DNA of 64,000 bases. Origin: Leptolyngbya sp. Cla-17. Lineage in GTDB: Bacteria > Cyanobacteriota > Cyanobacteriia > Leptolyngbyales > Leptolyngbyaceae. Positions 44,662 through 53,787 of this stretch are shown one piece after another; within the stretch, counting starts at the first letter, position 1, and every line of letters begins with the position of its first letter. Position numbers and translations under genes: made by a program. The stretch is taken from contig NZ_JAEVYN010000002.1 in assembly GCF_016807185.1 (NCBI RefSeq), positions 1,609,680-1,673,679 of the forward strand. The letters are read 5' to 3'. The notes beneath the pieces are model-generated. The model did no database searches. It was not told the origin of the DNA and saw nothing but the letters and a program-made list of their open reading frames with translations.

Positions 44662-46674
44662 ATGCCGATGGAACTTCAATTTGGGCGAGAAATCTGCGGA
44701 CGGCTAGATTTGGCAGAGTCGCGGGAGTGGCTGGTGACCAATGGCATTGGCGGATATGCATCGGGCACCGTGGCAGGAATACTGACCCGCTGTTATCACG
44801 GCTTGCTGGTGGCGGCGCTGAATCCACCCGTAGGGCGAACGCTGATGCTGACGAAGCTAGACGAAACGGTGCAATATAGTAGTGGAACTAATCAAGATGA
44901 GTCTCGTTACTATCCACTTCATACAAATCGGTGGACGGGTGGCTCTGTAGAACCGCAAGGGTTTCGTCAGATTGAACGCTTTGCATTGGAAGGCTCGATT
45001 CCGACTTGGCGATATGCCTGTGCCGATGCGCTGATTGAAAAACGGATTTGGATGCAGATGGGGGCGAATACGACCTATGTGCAATATCAGGTGCTTCGTG
45101 CGTCACAACCTTTGAAGCTAGTGCTTAAGGCGCTGGTCAATTACCGAGACCATCACAGTCGAACTCAGCGAGGGGGGTGGCAGATGACGGTGGTGCCCTT
45201 AGATCACGGGATATGCGTGGCGGCGTTTCCCGAAGCCACTCAACTGACACTGCTGAGCGATCGCGCTGAGGTGACTCCTACCCATGATTGGTATTATGGC
45301 TTTGATCTAGCCCTGGAGCGAGAACGGGGATTGGGCGATCGCGAAGATCATCTCCATGTCGCAACTCTGCACGCGACTTTGGCAGTCGGCGAGTCTTTAA
45401 CGATCGCAGCTAGCACTGAACGCAAGCCCGATCTGAATGGGGAAATTGCTCTCAAAAATCGCCGCATTCATGACAGCAAACTACTGGGATTGTGGCGCTC
45501 TAACCGTGCGGTTGAATCTAAAGATGCCATTACTAATCGGTTAGTGCTAGCAGCCGATCAATTTATCGTTAACCGTTCATCTCCCGCAGATCCTCATGGA
45601 AAAACCGTAATTGCAGGCTATCCCTGGTTTAGCGATTGGGGTCGAGATACCATGATTAGCCTGCCGGGACTGACCCTCGCCACTGGGCAACCTGAAATTG
45701 CCCGCTCCATCCTGCGAACTTACGCCCGCTACGCCGATCAGGGCATGATTCCTAACCGTTTTCCTGATGCGGGAGAACTGCCAGAATACAACACGGTAGA
45801 TGCGACCCTATGGTACTTTGAAGCCCTGCGCGCTTACTATGCCGATACCGAAGATGATGATCTGGTTCAAGAACTCTTTCCTGTCTTGGCAGATATTATC
45901 GATTGGCACTGTCGCGGCACTCGCTTCAACATTCACCTTGATCCAGCGGATGGCTTACTGTATGCCGGAGAAGCGGGGGTGCAACTCACTTGGATGGATG
46001 CAAAGGTAGGCGATTGGGTCGTCACGCCCCGAATTGGCAAGCCTGTGGAGGTGAATGCTCTCTGGTACAACGCGCTGCGAACAATCGCAAAATTAGCGCG
46101 TCGCGTCGGCAAACCCCATCAGGAATATGAGGCGATCGCGGATCGCGCCCTTGCCCGATTTAGCCGCTTCTGGATCGCTGATTTGGGATACTGCTACGAT
46201 CTGCTTGATAGTCCAGAGGGCGATGATGACTCCCTGCGCCCCAACCAGATTTTTGCCGTTTCCCTCCCCGAAAGTCCACTCACGGCGGCTCAACAAAAAG
46301 GTGTAGTGGATACTTGCGCCCAAACATTACTCACCTCTCACGGGCTGCGATCGCTGGCTCCCAATCATCCCAGCTATCAAGGCACCTATCGTGGCTCTCC
46401 CATTCAGCGGGATGGAGCCTATCATCAAGGCACTGTATGGGAATGGCTATTGGGACCCTTTGCGATCGCGCATTTGCGGGTTTACAACAACCCTGCTCAA
46501 GCGCGTGAGTTTTTAGAACCGATGATGAATCACCTGATTGACTATGGCGTTGGCAGCCTGGGCGAAATTTGTGATGGAGATGCCCCCATGCAACCGCGCG
46601 GCTGCATTGCTCAAGCTTGGACAGTTGCCGAAATCCTCCGAGCCTGGATTGCCACAGAGCCGGTTTCTAGCTAA
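44662..46674 (+). CDS. Amylo-alpha-1,6-glucosidase (glycogen debranching enzyme)
   Basis: 670 residues from ATG 44662, with GGAGAAGG five bases upstream; GTG 44644 is possible. An N-terminal beta domain (EWLVTNGIGGYASGTVAGIL) precedes the (alpha/alpha)6 catalytic domain typical of GH133. That domain has GYPWFSDWGRDTMISLPG with the acid residues, NRFPDAGELPEYNTVDATLW, and YHQGTVWEWLLGPFA. The enzyme removes alpha-1,6-linked glucose from limit dextrins during glycogen breakdown. No glgP or glgB is in the window. Confidence 0.9.
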   Translation: MPMELQFGREICGRLDLAESREWLVTNGIGGYASGTVAGILTRCYHGLLVAALNPPVGRTLMLTKLDETVQYSSGTNQDESRYYPLHTNRWTGGSVEPQGFRQIERFALEGSIPTWRYACADALIEKRIWMQMGANTTYVQYQVLRASQPLKLVLKALVNYRDHHSRTQRGGWQMTVVPLDHGICVAAFPEATQLTLLSDRAEVTPTHDWYYGFDLALERERGLGDREDHLHVATLHATLAVGESLTIAASTERKPDLNGEIALKNRRIHDSKLLGLWRSNRAVESKDAITNRLVLAADQFIVNRSSPADPHGKTVIAGYPWFSDWGRDTMISLPGLTLATGQPEIARSILRTYARYADQGMIPNRFPDAGELPEYNTVDATLWYFEALRAYYADTEDDDLVQELFPVLADIIDWHCRGTRFNIHLDPADGLLYAGEAGVQLTWMDAKVGDWVVTPRIGKPVEVNALWYNALRTIAKLARRVGKPHQEYEAIADRALARFSRFWIADLGYCYDLLDSPEGDDDSLRPNQIFAVSLPESPLTAAQQKGVVDTCAQTLLTSHGLRSLAPNHPSYQGTYRGSPIQRDGAYHQGTVWEWLLGPFAIAHLRVYNNPAQAREFLEPMMNHLIDYGVGSLGEICDGDAPMQPRGCIAQAWTVAEILRAWIATEPVSS

Positions 46675-46814
46675 GTTCTACAAACTCCCTTCGTTTGCCT
46701 ACTCATCCATCTAAAATCTCTATTTAGACGGTTGCTTAGAACACGGTTTATTGCGGAGCTTCTGGCTCAGAATACATTCCATCGATCAGCTAATTCATCA
46801 AGGAGGCCTGGAAG

Positions 46815-48113
46815 ATGAGTGTGGTCAATGATTCGCAAGCCGTTGCTCAATCGCAAGCAAACGAAGACTATCCATTAACGGCTGTTCCCTCAGAAGCAAG
46901 GCGATCGCTGCTGTCAATGGCGTTTATGCTGTTAGGCTTCACGCTTTACTCTGGGACATTTTTTGCGGGTGGATTAGTTGGTCCAGCCTTCCGTTTTTTT
47001 CCTGACTTGATCGGGCTGTTAGTGGTGGGCAACCTGATTCTCGGCGGCTACGCCGCAGCACTGGGCTACATTGCTTCCAAAACTGGACTTTCTACAGTAT
47101 TGATGGCGCGATTTAGCTTTGGCAGCGTGGGGTCTCGCTGGGTAGATTTTATTCTCGGTTTTACCCAAATCGGCTGGTATGCTTGGGGATCAGGGCTGAT
47201 CGCGGATTTGCTGAATAAGCTGGCAGGTGTACCACAATCTTGGAACTGGCTGATCATCCTATTTTTCACGTATTTCTTTTGCATTACTGCCTACATTGGC
47301 TATCGAGCCATGGATTGGTATAGCCGCATCGCCGTTCCTGCAATTATTATTTTGATGCTGTGGAGTCTATCGATCTCAGTGGGTCAGGCAGGCGGCTTTG
47401 CGGGCGCTCAAGCCATTCAACCGACCACACAAATGGGTGTCGGTGCCGCCCTAACTATTATCGTTGGCACATTCATCTCTGGTGCAACTCAAGCCACTAA
47501 CTGGAGTCGGTTTGCAGACTCGCCTCGAACGGCAACTTTAGGAACCTTAGCGGCTTTCTTCATTGCCAACGGTTTTGTTGTTTTTGGGGGTGCTTTCTGC
47601 GCTTTGGTTTATCAGGACTTTGACATGGTGTCAGTCATGGCAAAGCAGGGACTTTTGATTCCTGGATTTATCCTGCTATTCCTCAATATGTGGAGCACTC
47701 AGGACAATACTATCTATGCGTTCTCGATCGCATTTTGCCATATGTTCCGCACCCAAAAGCGCACATTCTTCGTTTTAATTGGTGCCACGATCGCCTTTGT
47801 ACTGACTTTGGGTGGAATCTATGAAAGCAAACAGTTCATCAACTTCTTAATTTTGTTGGGAACGTTCATTCCGCCGATTGGTGGGGTGGTGATGGCAGAT
47901 TACTGGTTATACCGACGCGGACAGTTTCCGGCGTTAGACGAGCCACAGCCTGCTTTTAACTGGTCTGGCATTACCGCCTATATCGTAGCCTCTGCGATCG
48001 CCTATTACTCGTCTGGCATTAAGCCAATCAACGGCATCATTGCTGCCGCAGTTCTTTACTTTCTTCTGACTAAGCTAATACCGAATAATCGCAGCAGTGG
48101 AACAATCAAGTAG
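46815..48113 (+). CDS. NCS1-type cytosine/purine permease
   Basis: 432 residues from ATG 46815, with AAGGAGG 12 bases upstream. About twelve membrane helices are visible. Landmarks are RFSFGSVGSRWVDFILGFTQIGWYAWG, GATQATNWSRFADS and WSTQDNTIYAFSIAF. This matches the CodB/NCS1 branch that takes up cytosine or purines with a cation. The substrate is not certain. There is no deaminase gene nearby; urease is 10 kb away and unlikely to be linked. Confidence 0.85.
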   Translation: MSVVNDSQAVAQSQANEDYPLTAVPSEARRSLLSMAFMLLGFTLYSGTFFAGGLVGPAFRFFPDLIGLLVVGNLILGGYAAALGYIASKTGLSTVLMARFSFGSVGSRWVDFILGFTQIGWYAWGSGLIADLLNKLAGVPQSWNWLIILFFTYFFCITAYIGYRAMDWYSRIAVPAIIILMLWSLSISVGQAGGFAGAQAIQPTTQMGVGAALTIIVGTFISGATQATNWSRFADSPRTATLGTLAAFFIANGFVVFGGAFCALVYQDFDMVSVMAKQGLLIPGFILLFLNMWSTQDNTIYAFSIAFCHMFRTQKRTFFVLIGATIAFVLTLGGIYESKQFINFLILLGTFIPPIGGVVMADYWLYRRGQFPALDEPQPAFNWSGITAYIVASAIAYYSSGIKPINGIIAAAVLYFLLTKLIPNNRSSGTIK

Positions 48114-48224
48114 CGATCGTTGAACGAAATGTAAATCGCGGTTGCATTAGAAATGCCTTAGCAAAAGCAGTACGGGAGGGTCTCAAAAATCTTTTAGAAT
48201 AAACCTAACTATTGAGACGCGGCT

Positions 48225-48902
48225 ATGCTGTCATCTGACCTGCAACATACATTGCCAAGCAGCGATGAATTAATCGATTCGGATGATTTTCCCGTGGATA
48301 ATGAGGAGCAAAATTTTGTCCCCAATGTGTTGCTGTTCCTGCTGGAATACATCTGGAAACATCGGAACGATTGGTTCTTTGCCGTCGATATGGGCGTATA
48401 TCACACTACCGGGGCACATCCTAGGGTTCCTATTGTCCCTGACGGCTTTTTGAGTCTAGGAGTAGAGCGGCGCAAGGGTGGCAAATCACGCAAGAGCTAC
48501 GTTCTGTGGGAGGAAAATGGAATTTCACCCATCTTAACGTTGGAAGTCGTCTCTCAAACTCCGGGCGGTGAATACGACGACAAGCTGGAAATTTATGCCA
48601 AGTTAGGTGTGTTGTACACCATCGTCTACAATCCGCAGTTTTGGCGGCGCGATGGACATTTGCCATTTGAAGTTTATAAACTGGTAGACGGTTTTTATAA
48701 GCTTCAAGTGGGAGAGCCGTTTTGGATGCCGGAGATTGGCTTAGGGCTTGGGCGCTGTCAGTTACCCGACGATCCGCTACAGCGAGAAATTTTGAGCTGG
48801 TATGATGGCAAGGGCGATCGCTCGATGAACGAAGCGGAGACAGAGCGGCAACGGGCGGATCAACTAGCGGAGCGACTGCGGCAGTTGGGAGAAGATGTGT
48901 AG
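48225..48902 (+). CDS. Uma2 family (DUF820) protein
   Basis: 225 residues from ATG 48225. Restriction-endonuclease-like (PD-(D/E)XK) core: PIVPDGFLSLG (D), TLEVVSQTPGG (E) and DDKLEIYAKLGV (K). A C-terminal coiled tail (AETERQRADQLAERLRQLG) is usual. Cyanobacteria carry many Uma2 copies whose function is unproven; a DNase role is inferred from the fold. It is flanked by transporter genes and no defence gene is adjacent. Confidence 0.88.
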   Translation: MLSSDLQHTLPSSDELIDSDDFPVDNEEQNFVPNVLLFLLEYIWKHRNDWFFAVDMGVYHTTGAHPRVPIVPDGFLSLGVERRKGGKSRKSYVLWEENGISPILTLEVVSQTPGGEYDDKLEIYAKLGVLYTIVYNPQFWRRDGHLPFEVYKLVDGFYKLQVGEPFWMPEIGLGLGRCQLPDDPLQREILSWYDGKGDRSMNEAETERQRADQLAERLRQLGEDV

Positions 48903-49065
48903 AACCTATCAGCCATCCTTACGACTCTTTCAGTCCATCACCTGTAGTATCAATCTGCACAACAGAGTGACAAAAACCAGACTGAGCCAATGATAAGCAT
49001 GGAGAGCGATTCTAAGCTTTAAATCAGTGAACTAACTAGCATCGAGTGATATCAATAGGACTGCT

Positions 49066-49995
49066 ATGAGTGCCAAGGCTGCCCGTCGCTATACTCTTCT
49101 GTCGATCGCCGCTGCAATTTTAACCATTGGGTTGAAAACAGGGGCTTATTTGCTGACGGGTTCTGTGGGGCTGCTGTCGGATGCGATGGAGTCGGGGGTA
49201 AATCTGGTGGCAGCGGTCGTGGCGTTTTGGGCACTCTCCTATGCCGCGCAGCCTGCCGATGAAGATCATCCTTTTGGGCATACCAAAGCGGAGTATTTTT
49301 CCAGCGGCATTGAAAGCATTTTGATTGTGATTGCGGCAATTAGTATTGCGATCGCAGCTTGGGGACGGCTATTTCACCCGGAACCGATTGAACAAGTTGG
49401 GTTGGGGTTAGCATTATCTTTTGTTGCCACCGTAGTCAATGGCGGCGTTGCCTGGATATTGCTGCGTGCCGGAAAACGATTGCGTTCCATTACCCTGCGT
49501 GCAGATGCCCACCATTTGCTAACCGATGTCTGGACATCCGTCGGAGTAGCGATCGCCATCTTGCTAGTTAAATTGACGGGTTGGCTAATCCTTGATCCAA
49601 TCATTGCTCTAGTGGTCGCGGTCAACATTGTTTGGGCAGGGTTTCGGCTCTTGCAAGAGACGGGGACTGGGTTAATGGATAGCGCCATTTCGATCGCTGA
49701 CCAAGCCCAAATCATAGAAATTTTAGAACCTTACAAGCGTCAAGGTATTCTATTTCACGCGCTGAAAACCCGCAATGCTGGCTCCCGGAGCTTTGTCACC
49801 TTTCATATATTGGTGCCCGGTGAATGGAGCGTTCACACTGGACATGATCTGTGCGAGGAGATCGAACTGGCAATTATTCGCGCCTTACCTGGAATCTATG
49901 TGATGACTCATTTAGAACCAAAGGAAGATCCTAGTTCTTGGCTAGATCAAGATCTCGATCGCGCTCCTCAAGGTATCGATTCAATAGCCCCCTAA
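49066..49995 (+). CDS. Cation diffusion facilitator transporter
   Basis: 309 residues from ATG 49066. About six membrane helices are present (LTGSVGLLSDAMESGVNLVAAVVA in TM2, with Asp for metal; ALRADAHHLLTDVWTSVGVAIAI in TM5 with HxxxD). A cytoplasmic C-terminal domain follows (from about residue 210). CDF proteins export Zn2+, Fe2+, Mn2+ or Co2+ in exchange for protons. The site residues (D in TM2; HHLLTD in TM5) suggest divalent zinc-like metals, but specificity is not certain. Confidence 0.88.
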   Translation: MSAKAARRYTLLSIAAAILTIGLKTGAYLLTGSVGLLSDAMESGVNLVAAVVAFWALSYAAQPADEDHPFGHTKAEYFSSGIESILIVIAAISIAIAAWGRLFHPEPIEQVGLGLALSFVATVVNGGVAWILLRAGKRLRSITLRADAHHLLTDVWTSVGVAIAILLVKLTGWLILDPIIALVVAVNIVWAGFRLLQETGTGLMDSAISIADQAQIIEILEPYKRQGILFHALKTRNAGSRSFVTFHILVPGEWSVHTGHDLCEEIELAIIRALPGIYVMTHLEPKEDPSSWLDQDLDRAPQGIDSIAP

Positions 49996-50063
49996 CAGTT
50001 TCCAAGCACTGCTGCACCGTTTATACGGCCACCCTTGATAACAGCAATGCTATGTGTCAGTCG

Positions 50064-50387
50064 CTATGTTGCTTTTCGGTAAATGGCGCAAAGCCGACTG
50101 GGCTTGAAGATCTTTGCTTTAAACATAAAATTGGGCGGCACATTAATGATGATGTGATCGGTAGAAGTATGGAAAGGTTCAAATTCAGCCGGCATTCCTT
50201 TAGGCGTGGCAGCCGTGTAAGGAATGGGCTGAAACAAGAGCTGTGTGAACTCGACCGATGAACAGCCAGCCGTTTGAGAAATTTCTTGCAAAAAGGTTTC
50301 CGCCGTCAAGAGGGCAAATAGTGCTGCTTTTGCCTCAGATTCTAAAGAAAAGCTGCTGTCGAAATGCTCAATAATTTTAAGCGCCAT
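50064..50387 (-). CDS. Hypothetical protein
   Basis: 107 residues from ATG 50387. It is soluble and begins with a helix (LESEAKAALFALLTAETFLQEI). It then has beta-like segments (QLLFQPIPYTAATPKGMP, DHIIINVPPNFMFKAK) and ends in CAIYRKAT. No domain is recognised. It lies downstream of plsY? No: plsY is transcribed away from it on the same strand with its start at 51093, so this gene is upstream of nothing and downstream of plsY by 22 bp. Cotranscription with plsY is therefore likely. Confidence 0.5.
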   Translation of the reverse strand: MALKIIEHFDSSFSLESEAKAALFALLTAETFLQEISQTAGCSSVEFTQLLFQPIPYTAATPKGMPAEFEPFHTSTDHIIINVPPNFMFKAKIFKPSRLCAIYRKAT

Positions 50388-50409
50388 AAGAAAAACCAGG
50401 AGTTGTGAA

Positions 50410-51093
50410 TTAGGGCTGGGGTGGAGTGGTCACTTCGGGCAAAGTTTGTCCAAGACGGGGTTCGGTGCCTGCCACCAAACGCTGAATGTTGGTGCGGTGT
50501 CGCCAGATCACATAAACGCCGCCAGCAATTCCAAACAGAAGAGAAGGTAGCGGTTGGTGATTGGCGACCATTAGCCCAGACACCGCGATCGCGCCCATAA
50601 TTGAGCTAATTGACACAATCCGCGTCACACCCAAAACCGCTAAAAATACTATCAGCGTTCCCAATCCAACAATCCAGTTCAGAGCGAGCAACACGCCTAA
50701 ACTGGTTGCTACCGATTTGCCACCCGTAAAGTTAAGAAACAACGATTTGCTGTGACCCAACAGCGCTACCATTCCTGCCAGAGTGACTATCCAGGGCAAC
50801 CACACGGATGGGTCAACAGTCATTGGCACCAATGGCTGGACAAATTCAGACCCATACAACCAGCGAAACAGGGCGATCGCGGCTGATCCCTTGAGAATAT
50901 CGACAAGCAGCACAATCAACGCTGGCAGCTTGCCCACTGTTCTCAACACATTCGTCGCACCTGTGGAGCCAGATCCTTGCTCCCGAATATCAAACCCTTT
51001 CACCAACCGACCCGCCCAATAGCCACTAGGTAATGATCCCAGTAGATAGGCAACTAGCAATAACAAACCGTTGAGCGTCAGCCAAAGAACCAT
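50410..51093 (-). CDS. plsY: Acyl-phosphate glycerol-3-phosphate acyltransferase
   Basis: 227 residues from ATG 51093. It has several membrane helices with family motifs YLLGSLPSGYWAGRLVKG, REQGSGSTGATNVLRTVG, and FTGGKSVATSLGVLLAL. PlsY acylates glycerol-3-phosphate with acyl-phosphate, the first step of membrane phospholipid and glycolipid synthesis. The C-terminal tail (TEPRLGQTLPEVTTPPQP) is variable. A small unknown gene lies 22 bp downstream, and the DUF3086 gene ends 103 bp upstream on the same strand. Confidence 0.93.
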   Translation of the reverse strand: MVLWLTLNGLLLLVAYLLGSLPSGYWAGRLVKGFDIREQGSGSTGATNVLRTVGKLPALIVLLVDILKGSAAIALFRWLYGSEFVQPLVPMTVDPSVWLPWIVTLAGMVALLGHSKSLFLNFTGGKSVATSLGVLLALNWIVGLGTLIVFLAVLGVTRIVSISSIMGAIAVSGLMVANHQPLPSLLFGIAGGVYVIWRHRTNIQRLVAGTEPRLGQTLPEVTTPPQP

Positions 51094-51196
51094 AAGAAGG
51101 GTGTTAGGAGTTAGAACTTGAGAGCATTTTTCAGAAAAACTTACCCGATATTACCCCGTTTTTGGTTCTGAGTTTCTAGCCTTTGTCTTTTTAAGA

Positions 51197-52348
51197 TCAG
51201 TAATTGGAGTAGCTAGGAGCTTGAGGATTGGGCGCAAAGGCTAACCAGAGCGGATATTGCAACAGGGTTAAATCAATCTGCTCTTCGGTTTCGTCAATCA
51301 CCACAAGCGGCAGCAAACCGTCTTTGACCATGCGATCGGCTTTTTGAGACAGCACGAAGGGATCTTCAAACAATGCGGCACCGCGATCGGGACCAAAATC
51401 GCTGCGAGTAATGCCCAAACAGTCTTGCAAGCCTCTGCGCCATTCACCCAATCGTTCGGGAGAATCGGCTAATACTAGCGTGGTTTGGCGATCGCCATAG
51501 AGCTCTTGCAATATCGAAACAATGGCAGAGGTAATCAAAATATTTTGCAGCCGACTGCCCATAGTGCGCAGGGCACCCCGCCCACCCTGGGTAAAAAACC
51601 AATTAGAAACCCGTTCTGCATGAACCGGTTCAAACGTGCGTCGTAGCTGCCACGGCGGGCCGTAATAATCGGGGCGGCTGCGGTACTGATCGATCAAACT
51701 GCGGATCTTTTTGGTTTGAGCTTGAAAGCTTTCATCGGCAAATTTGGGCGTAGGCGGCTGGGCGGGCGCTGCGACTACGGTTATGGGGAGCTTTTCGGGT
51801 TCTTTAAACTTGGTTAGCTCCAATTGGTCAGCGGCTAGTGCCAAATCTTGGAGGCTGCCGACCAGGTATTCTTTAAAGCTTTGCACCCGAATGGCAAGGT
51901 CTTGAGAGGTTCCGGCAAACGTGGTTCGCATTTCAGCTCGAATCCGTTCTTGACGGCGCTCTAGCTGCTCTACGGTAATTTGCAAATCTCGCTTCCGCTG
52001 TTCCAGATCTTTTAAGCCGTCTTGAAGCAAAGAAGTAAGCGCCCCTTGAGTCGCTGTCACCTGTCCTTGCAATTCAGACTTCAGTCCTTGTAACTGAGCA
52101 ATATACTGCTGCAACGACTTTTCCTGGCGTTGCAACTCTGCAATCCGCTGTTCCAGATTCACGGGGGCAACTCCGCCAAACGGCACTTTTGCAATCACAG
52201 TATCGTCAGGAATCGCCGCTTCAGCCGTTTCATCAGGTTCAGGTAAAGAGGTGACTTCTTCATCGATCAGCGATCGCATAGAGGCTTCTTGAATCCCCAG
52301 TGATTCTTCGTTTTTTGCAGTATCAACAGGGAGTTCATTGGGAGTCAT
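51197..52348 (-). CDS. DUF3086 protein
   Basis: 383 residues from ATG 52348. The first 60 residues are acidic and probably disordered. Residues 64-165 are a long coiled coil (QRIAELQRQEKSLQQYIAQL; ERRQERIRAEMRTTF). A conserved C-terminal domain (about 225-383) holds YGPPWQLRRTFEPVHAERV and DPFVLSQKADRMVKDGLLPL. This is the cyanobacterial DUF3086 family of unknown function. It is in a run with DUF3119 and plsY, a pairing seen in other cyanobacteria. Confidence 0.85.
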   Translation of the reverse strand: MTPNELPVDTAKNEESLGIQEASMRSLIDEEVTSLPEPDETAEAAIPDDTVIAKVPFGGVAPVNLEQRIAELQRQEKSLQQYIAQLQGLKSELQGQVTATQGALTSLLQDGLKDLEQRKRDLQITVEQLERRQERIRAEMRTTFAGTSQDLAIRVQSFKEYLVGSLQDLALAADQLELTKFKEPEKLPITVVAAPAQPPTPKFADESFQAQTKKIRSLIDQYRSRPDYYGPPWQLRRTFEPVHAERVSNWFFTQGGRGALRTMGSRLQNILITSAIVSILQELYGDRQTTLVLADSPERLGEWRRGLQDCLGITRSDFGPDRGAALFEDPFVLSQKADRMVKDGLLPLVVIDETEEQIDLTLLQYPLWLAFAPNPQAPSYSNY

Positions 52349-52389
52349 AACCAGTTTATGCTTGGGTAAAGGACGAAAGAGAATGGCAG

Positions 52390-52788
52390 TTAGGAAATGC
52401 GAGGGCAGCGTGCTTCCAGGCAGGTTCGTAACATTTTAGGATCAAATAAAACGGGTAGGAAGTGGATGCTGTTGACTTCCTTGAAATAGAACAGAATGGG
52501 CACCGGAGTCCAGAAGATGCGCCAATTTTGCCACTCCTGGTAGGGAAATCGACGGATTAAGGTGTCGCCTCGATAAATATCTAAATCGGATTGGGTAAAC
52601 CGCAGTCTTAAAGTAGCAGCCTGAATAAACAGGAACAGACCAAAGAGGGCGATCGCGCCACTTACCCAAACCTGCACCAAAAACAGCGGCAACGCCAAAA
52701 ACACTAAGGCGATCGGCAACCAAAAACTCGGCAACAGTTCAATCGTTGAGTCAGGGATGGGAGAAGGAACAGTTGTCACAGTAGTCAC
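52390..52788 (-). CDS. DUF3119 membrane protein
   Basis: 132 residues from a GTG at 52788. Two hydrophobic segments (WLPIALVFLALPLFLVQ and GAIALFGLFLFIQ) are followed by a PH-like soluble end (LDIYRGDTLIRRFPYQEWQN and FKEVNSIHFLPVLFDP). This is the DUF3119 family, membrane-anchored and of unknown function. The downstream DUF3086 gene begins 41 bp later on the same strand. Confidence 0.8.
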   Translation of the reverse strand: MTTVTTVPSPIPDSTIELLPSFWLPIALVFLALPLFLVQVWVSGAIALFGLFLFIQAATLRLRFTQSDLDIYRGDTLIRRFPYQEWQNWRIFWTPVPILFYFKEVNSIHFLPVLFDPKMLRTCLEARCPRIS

Positions 52789-52856
52789 AATTTATATTGA
52801 TTGACTTTTCCATTGTATGGGGTTACCAAGCTGTCAGCGAGCAGAAGATAGCCAAG

Positions 52857-53654
52857 TCACGTTCCAGGAATTGTGGAAGTGCCCACGCCCTGAAACATAA
52901 GCCAGGATAGGAGAAAGTCGCTAATGAAAATTGCCAGCAGCGAGGTTACCACAGCGGTAGTAGTGGATTGTCCCACGCCCTTTGCCCCTCCAGTGGTTGT
53001 TAGCCCCCAGCTACAGCCAATAATCGCAATCATTGACCCAAAAACAAGAGATTTAATTGGAGCACTAAACAAATCCCATAGTTCGAGAAAATTTTGGATT
53101 GATTCCAGAAATAGGGTCTGGGAAATACCGTATACATTGGTTGCCACAAGATAGCCACTGCCTAATCCAATGAATAACGAAAAAACCGTCAGCAGCGGCA
53201 ACATGATGCAGCAAGCCAACACTCGCGGAATGACCAAATACTCAATCGGATCTGTTTTTAGCACATACAGTGCATCAATTTGTTCGCTGACGCGCATGGT
53301 TCCGAGTTCGGCCGCAAATGCCGATCCAACCCGACCTGCCAGCACCACGGCTGTAAGCACGGGAGACAACTCGCGACTGAGCGCGAGCGCCAATACACCT
53401 CCCACGGCACTTTCTGCACCCAAACTAATAAACTCTCTAGAAACCTGAATTGTGAATACTGAACCAATACAAATAGCAGTCATCAGCACAATCAACAAAG
53501 AAGCGGGACCGACGAGCGCCATTTGCGCTAGCGTATTCCGGCGATGAATCCGCCCGGTGAATAAGCGGACGATTACCTGCCCACCGAGCAAGACCGCCGC
53601 CAAAAGCCGTTGACTCCAAATCCCTAAACTAGAAATAGACCGCGTTTCACTCAC
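52857..53654 (-). CDS. MlaE-type lipid ABC transporter permease
   Basis: 265 residues from a GTG at 53654. Five or so membrane helices carry the MlaE/TGD1 signature: ISLGAESAVGGVLALALSRELSPVLTAVVLAGRVGSAFAAELGTM and EQIDALYVLKTDPIEYLVIPR, here given in parts (the first covers residues 73-117). It is the permease of an inter-membrane phospholipid ABC transporter, equivalent to plastid TGD1. Its ATPase and MCE-domain partners are not in the window. The group with plsY suggests envelope lipid handling. Confidence 0.9.
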   Translation of the reverse strand: MSETRSISSLGIWSQRLLAAVLLGGQVIVRLFTGRIHRRNTLAQMALVGPASLLIVLMTAICIGSVFTIQVSREFISLGAESAVGGVLALALSRELSPVLTAVVLAGRVGSAFAAELGTMRVSEQIDALYVLKTDPIEYLVIPRVLACCIMLPLLTVFSLFIGLGSGYLVATNVYGISQTLFLESIQNFLELWDLFSAPIKSLVFGSMIAIIGCSWGLTTTGGAKGVGQSTTTAVVTSLLAIFISDFLLSWLMFQGVGTSTIPGT

Positions 53655-53787
53655 CGAAAGTACTGAGCCGAGAATCTCCTGTCAGAATAGCTGAATTATG
53701 GCGCAGTGGGCATAGGTATTGTTTATTTACAAGCTTGTTTGATGTTGATAACGTTTACTGCTGCTATGTGCGCTAGCTGGAGTCGTC

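Noticed and set aside
48225..48902. Uma2 gene as a defence nuclease
   Set aside because: Uma2 genes are abundant in cyanobacteria without a shown defence role, and no partner gene is adjacent.
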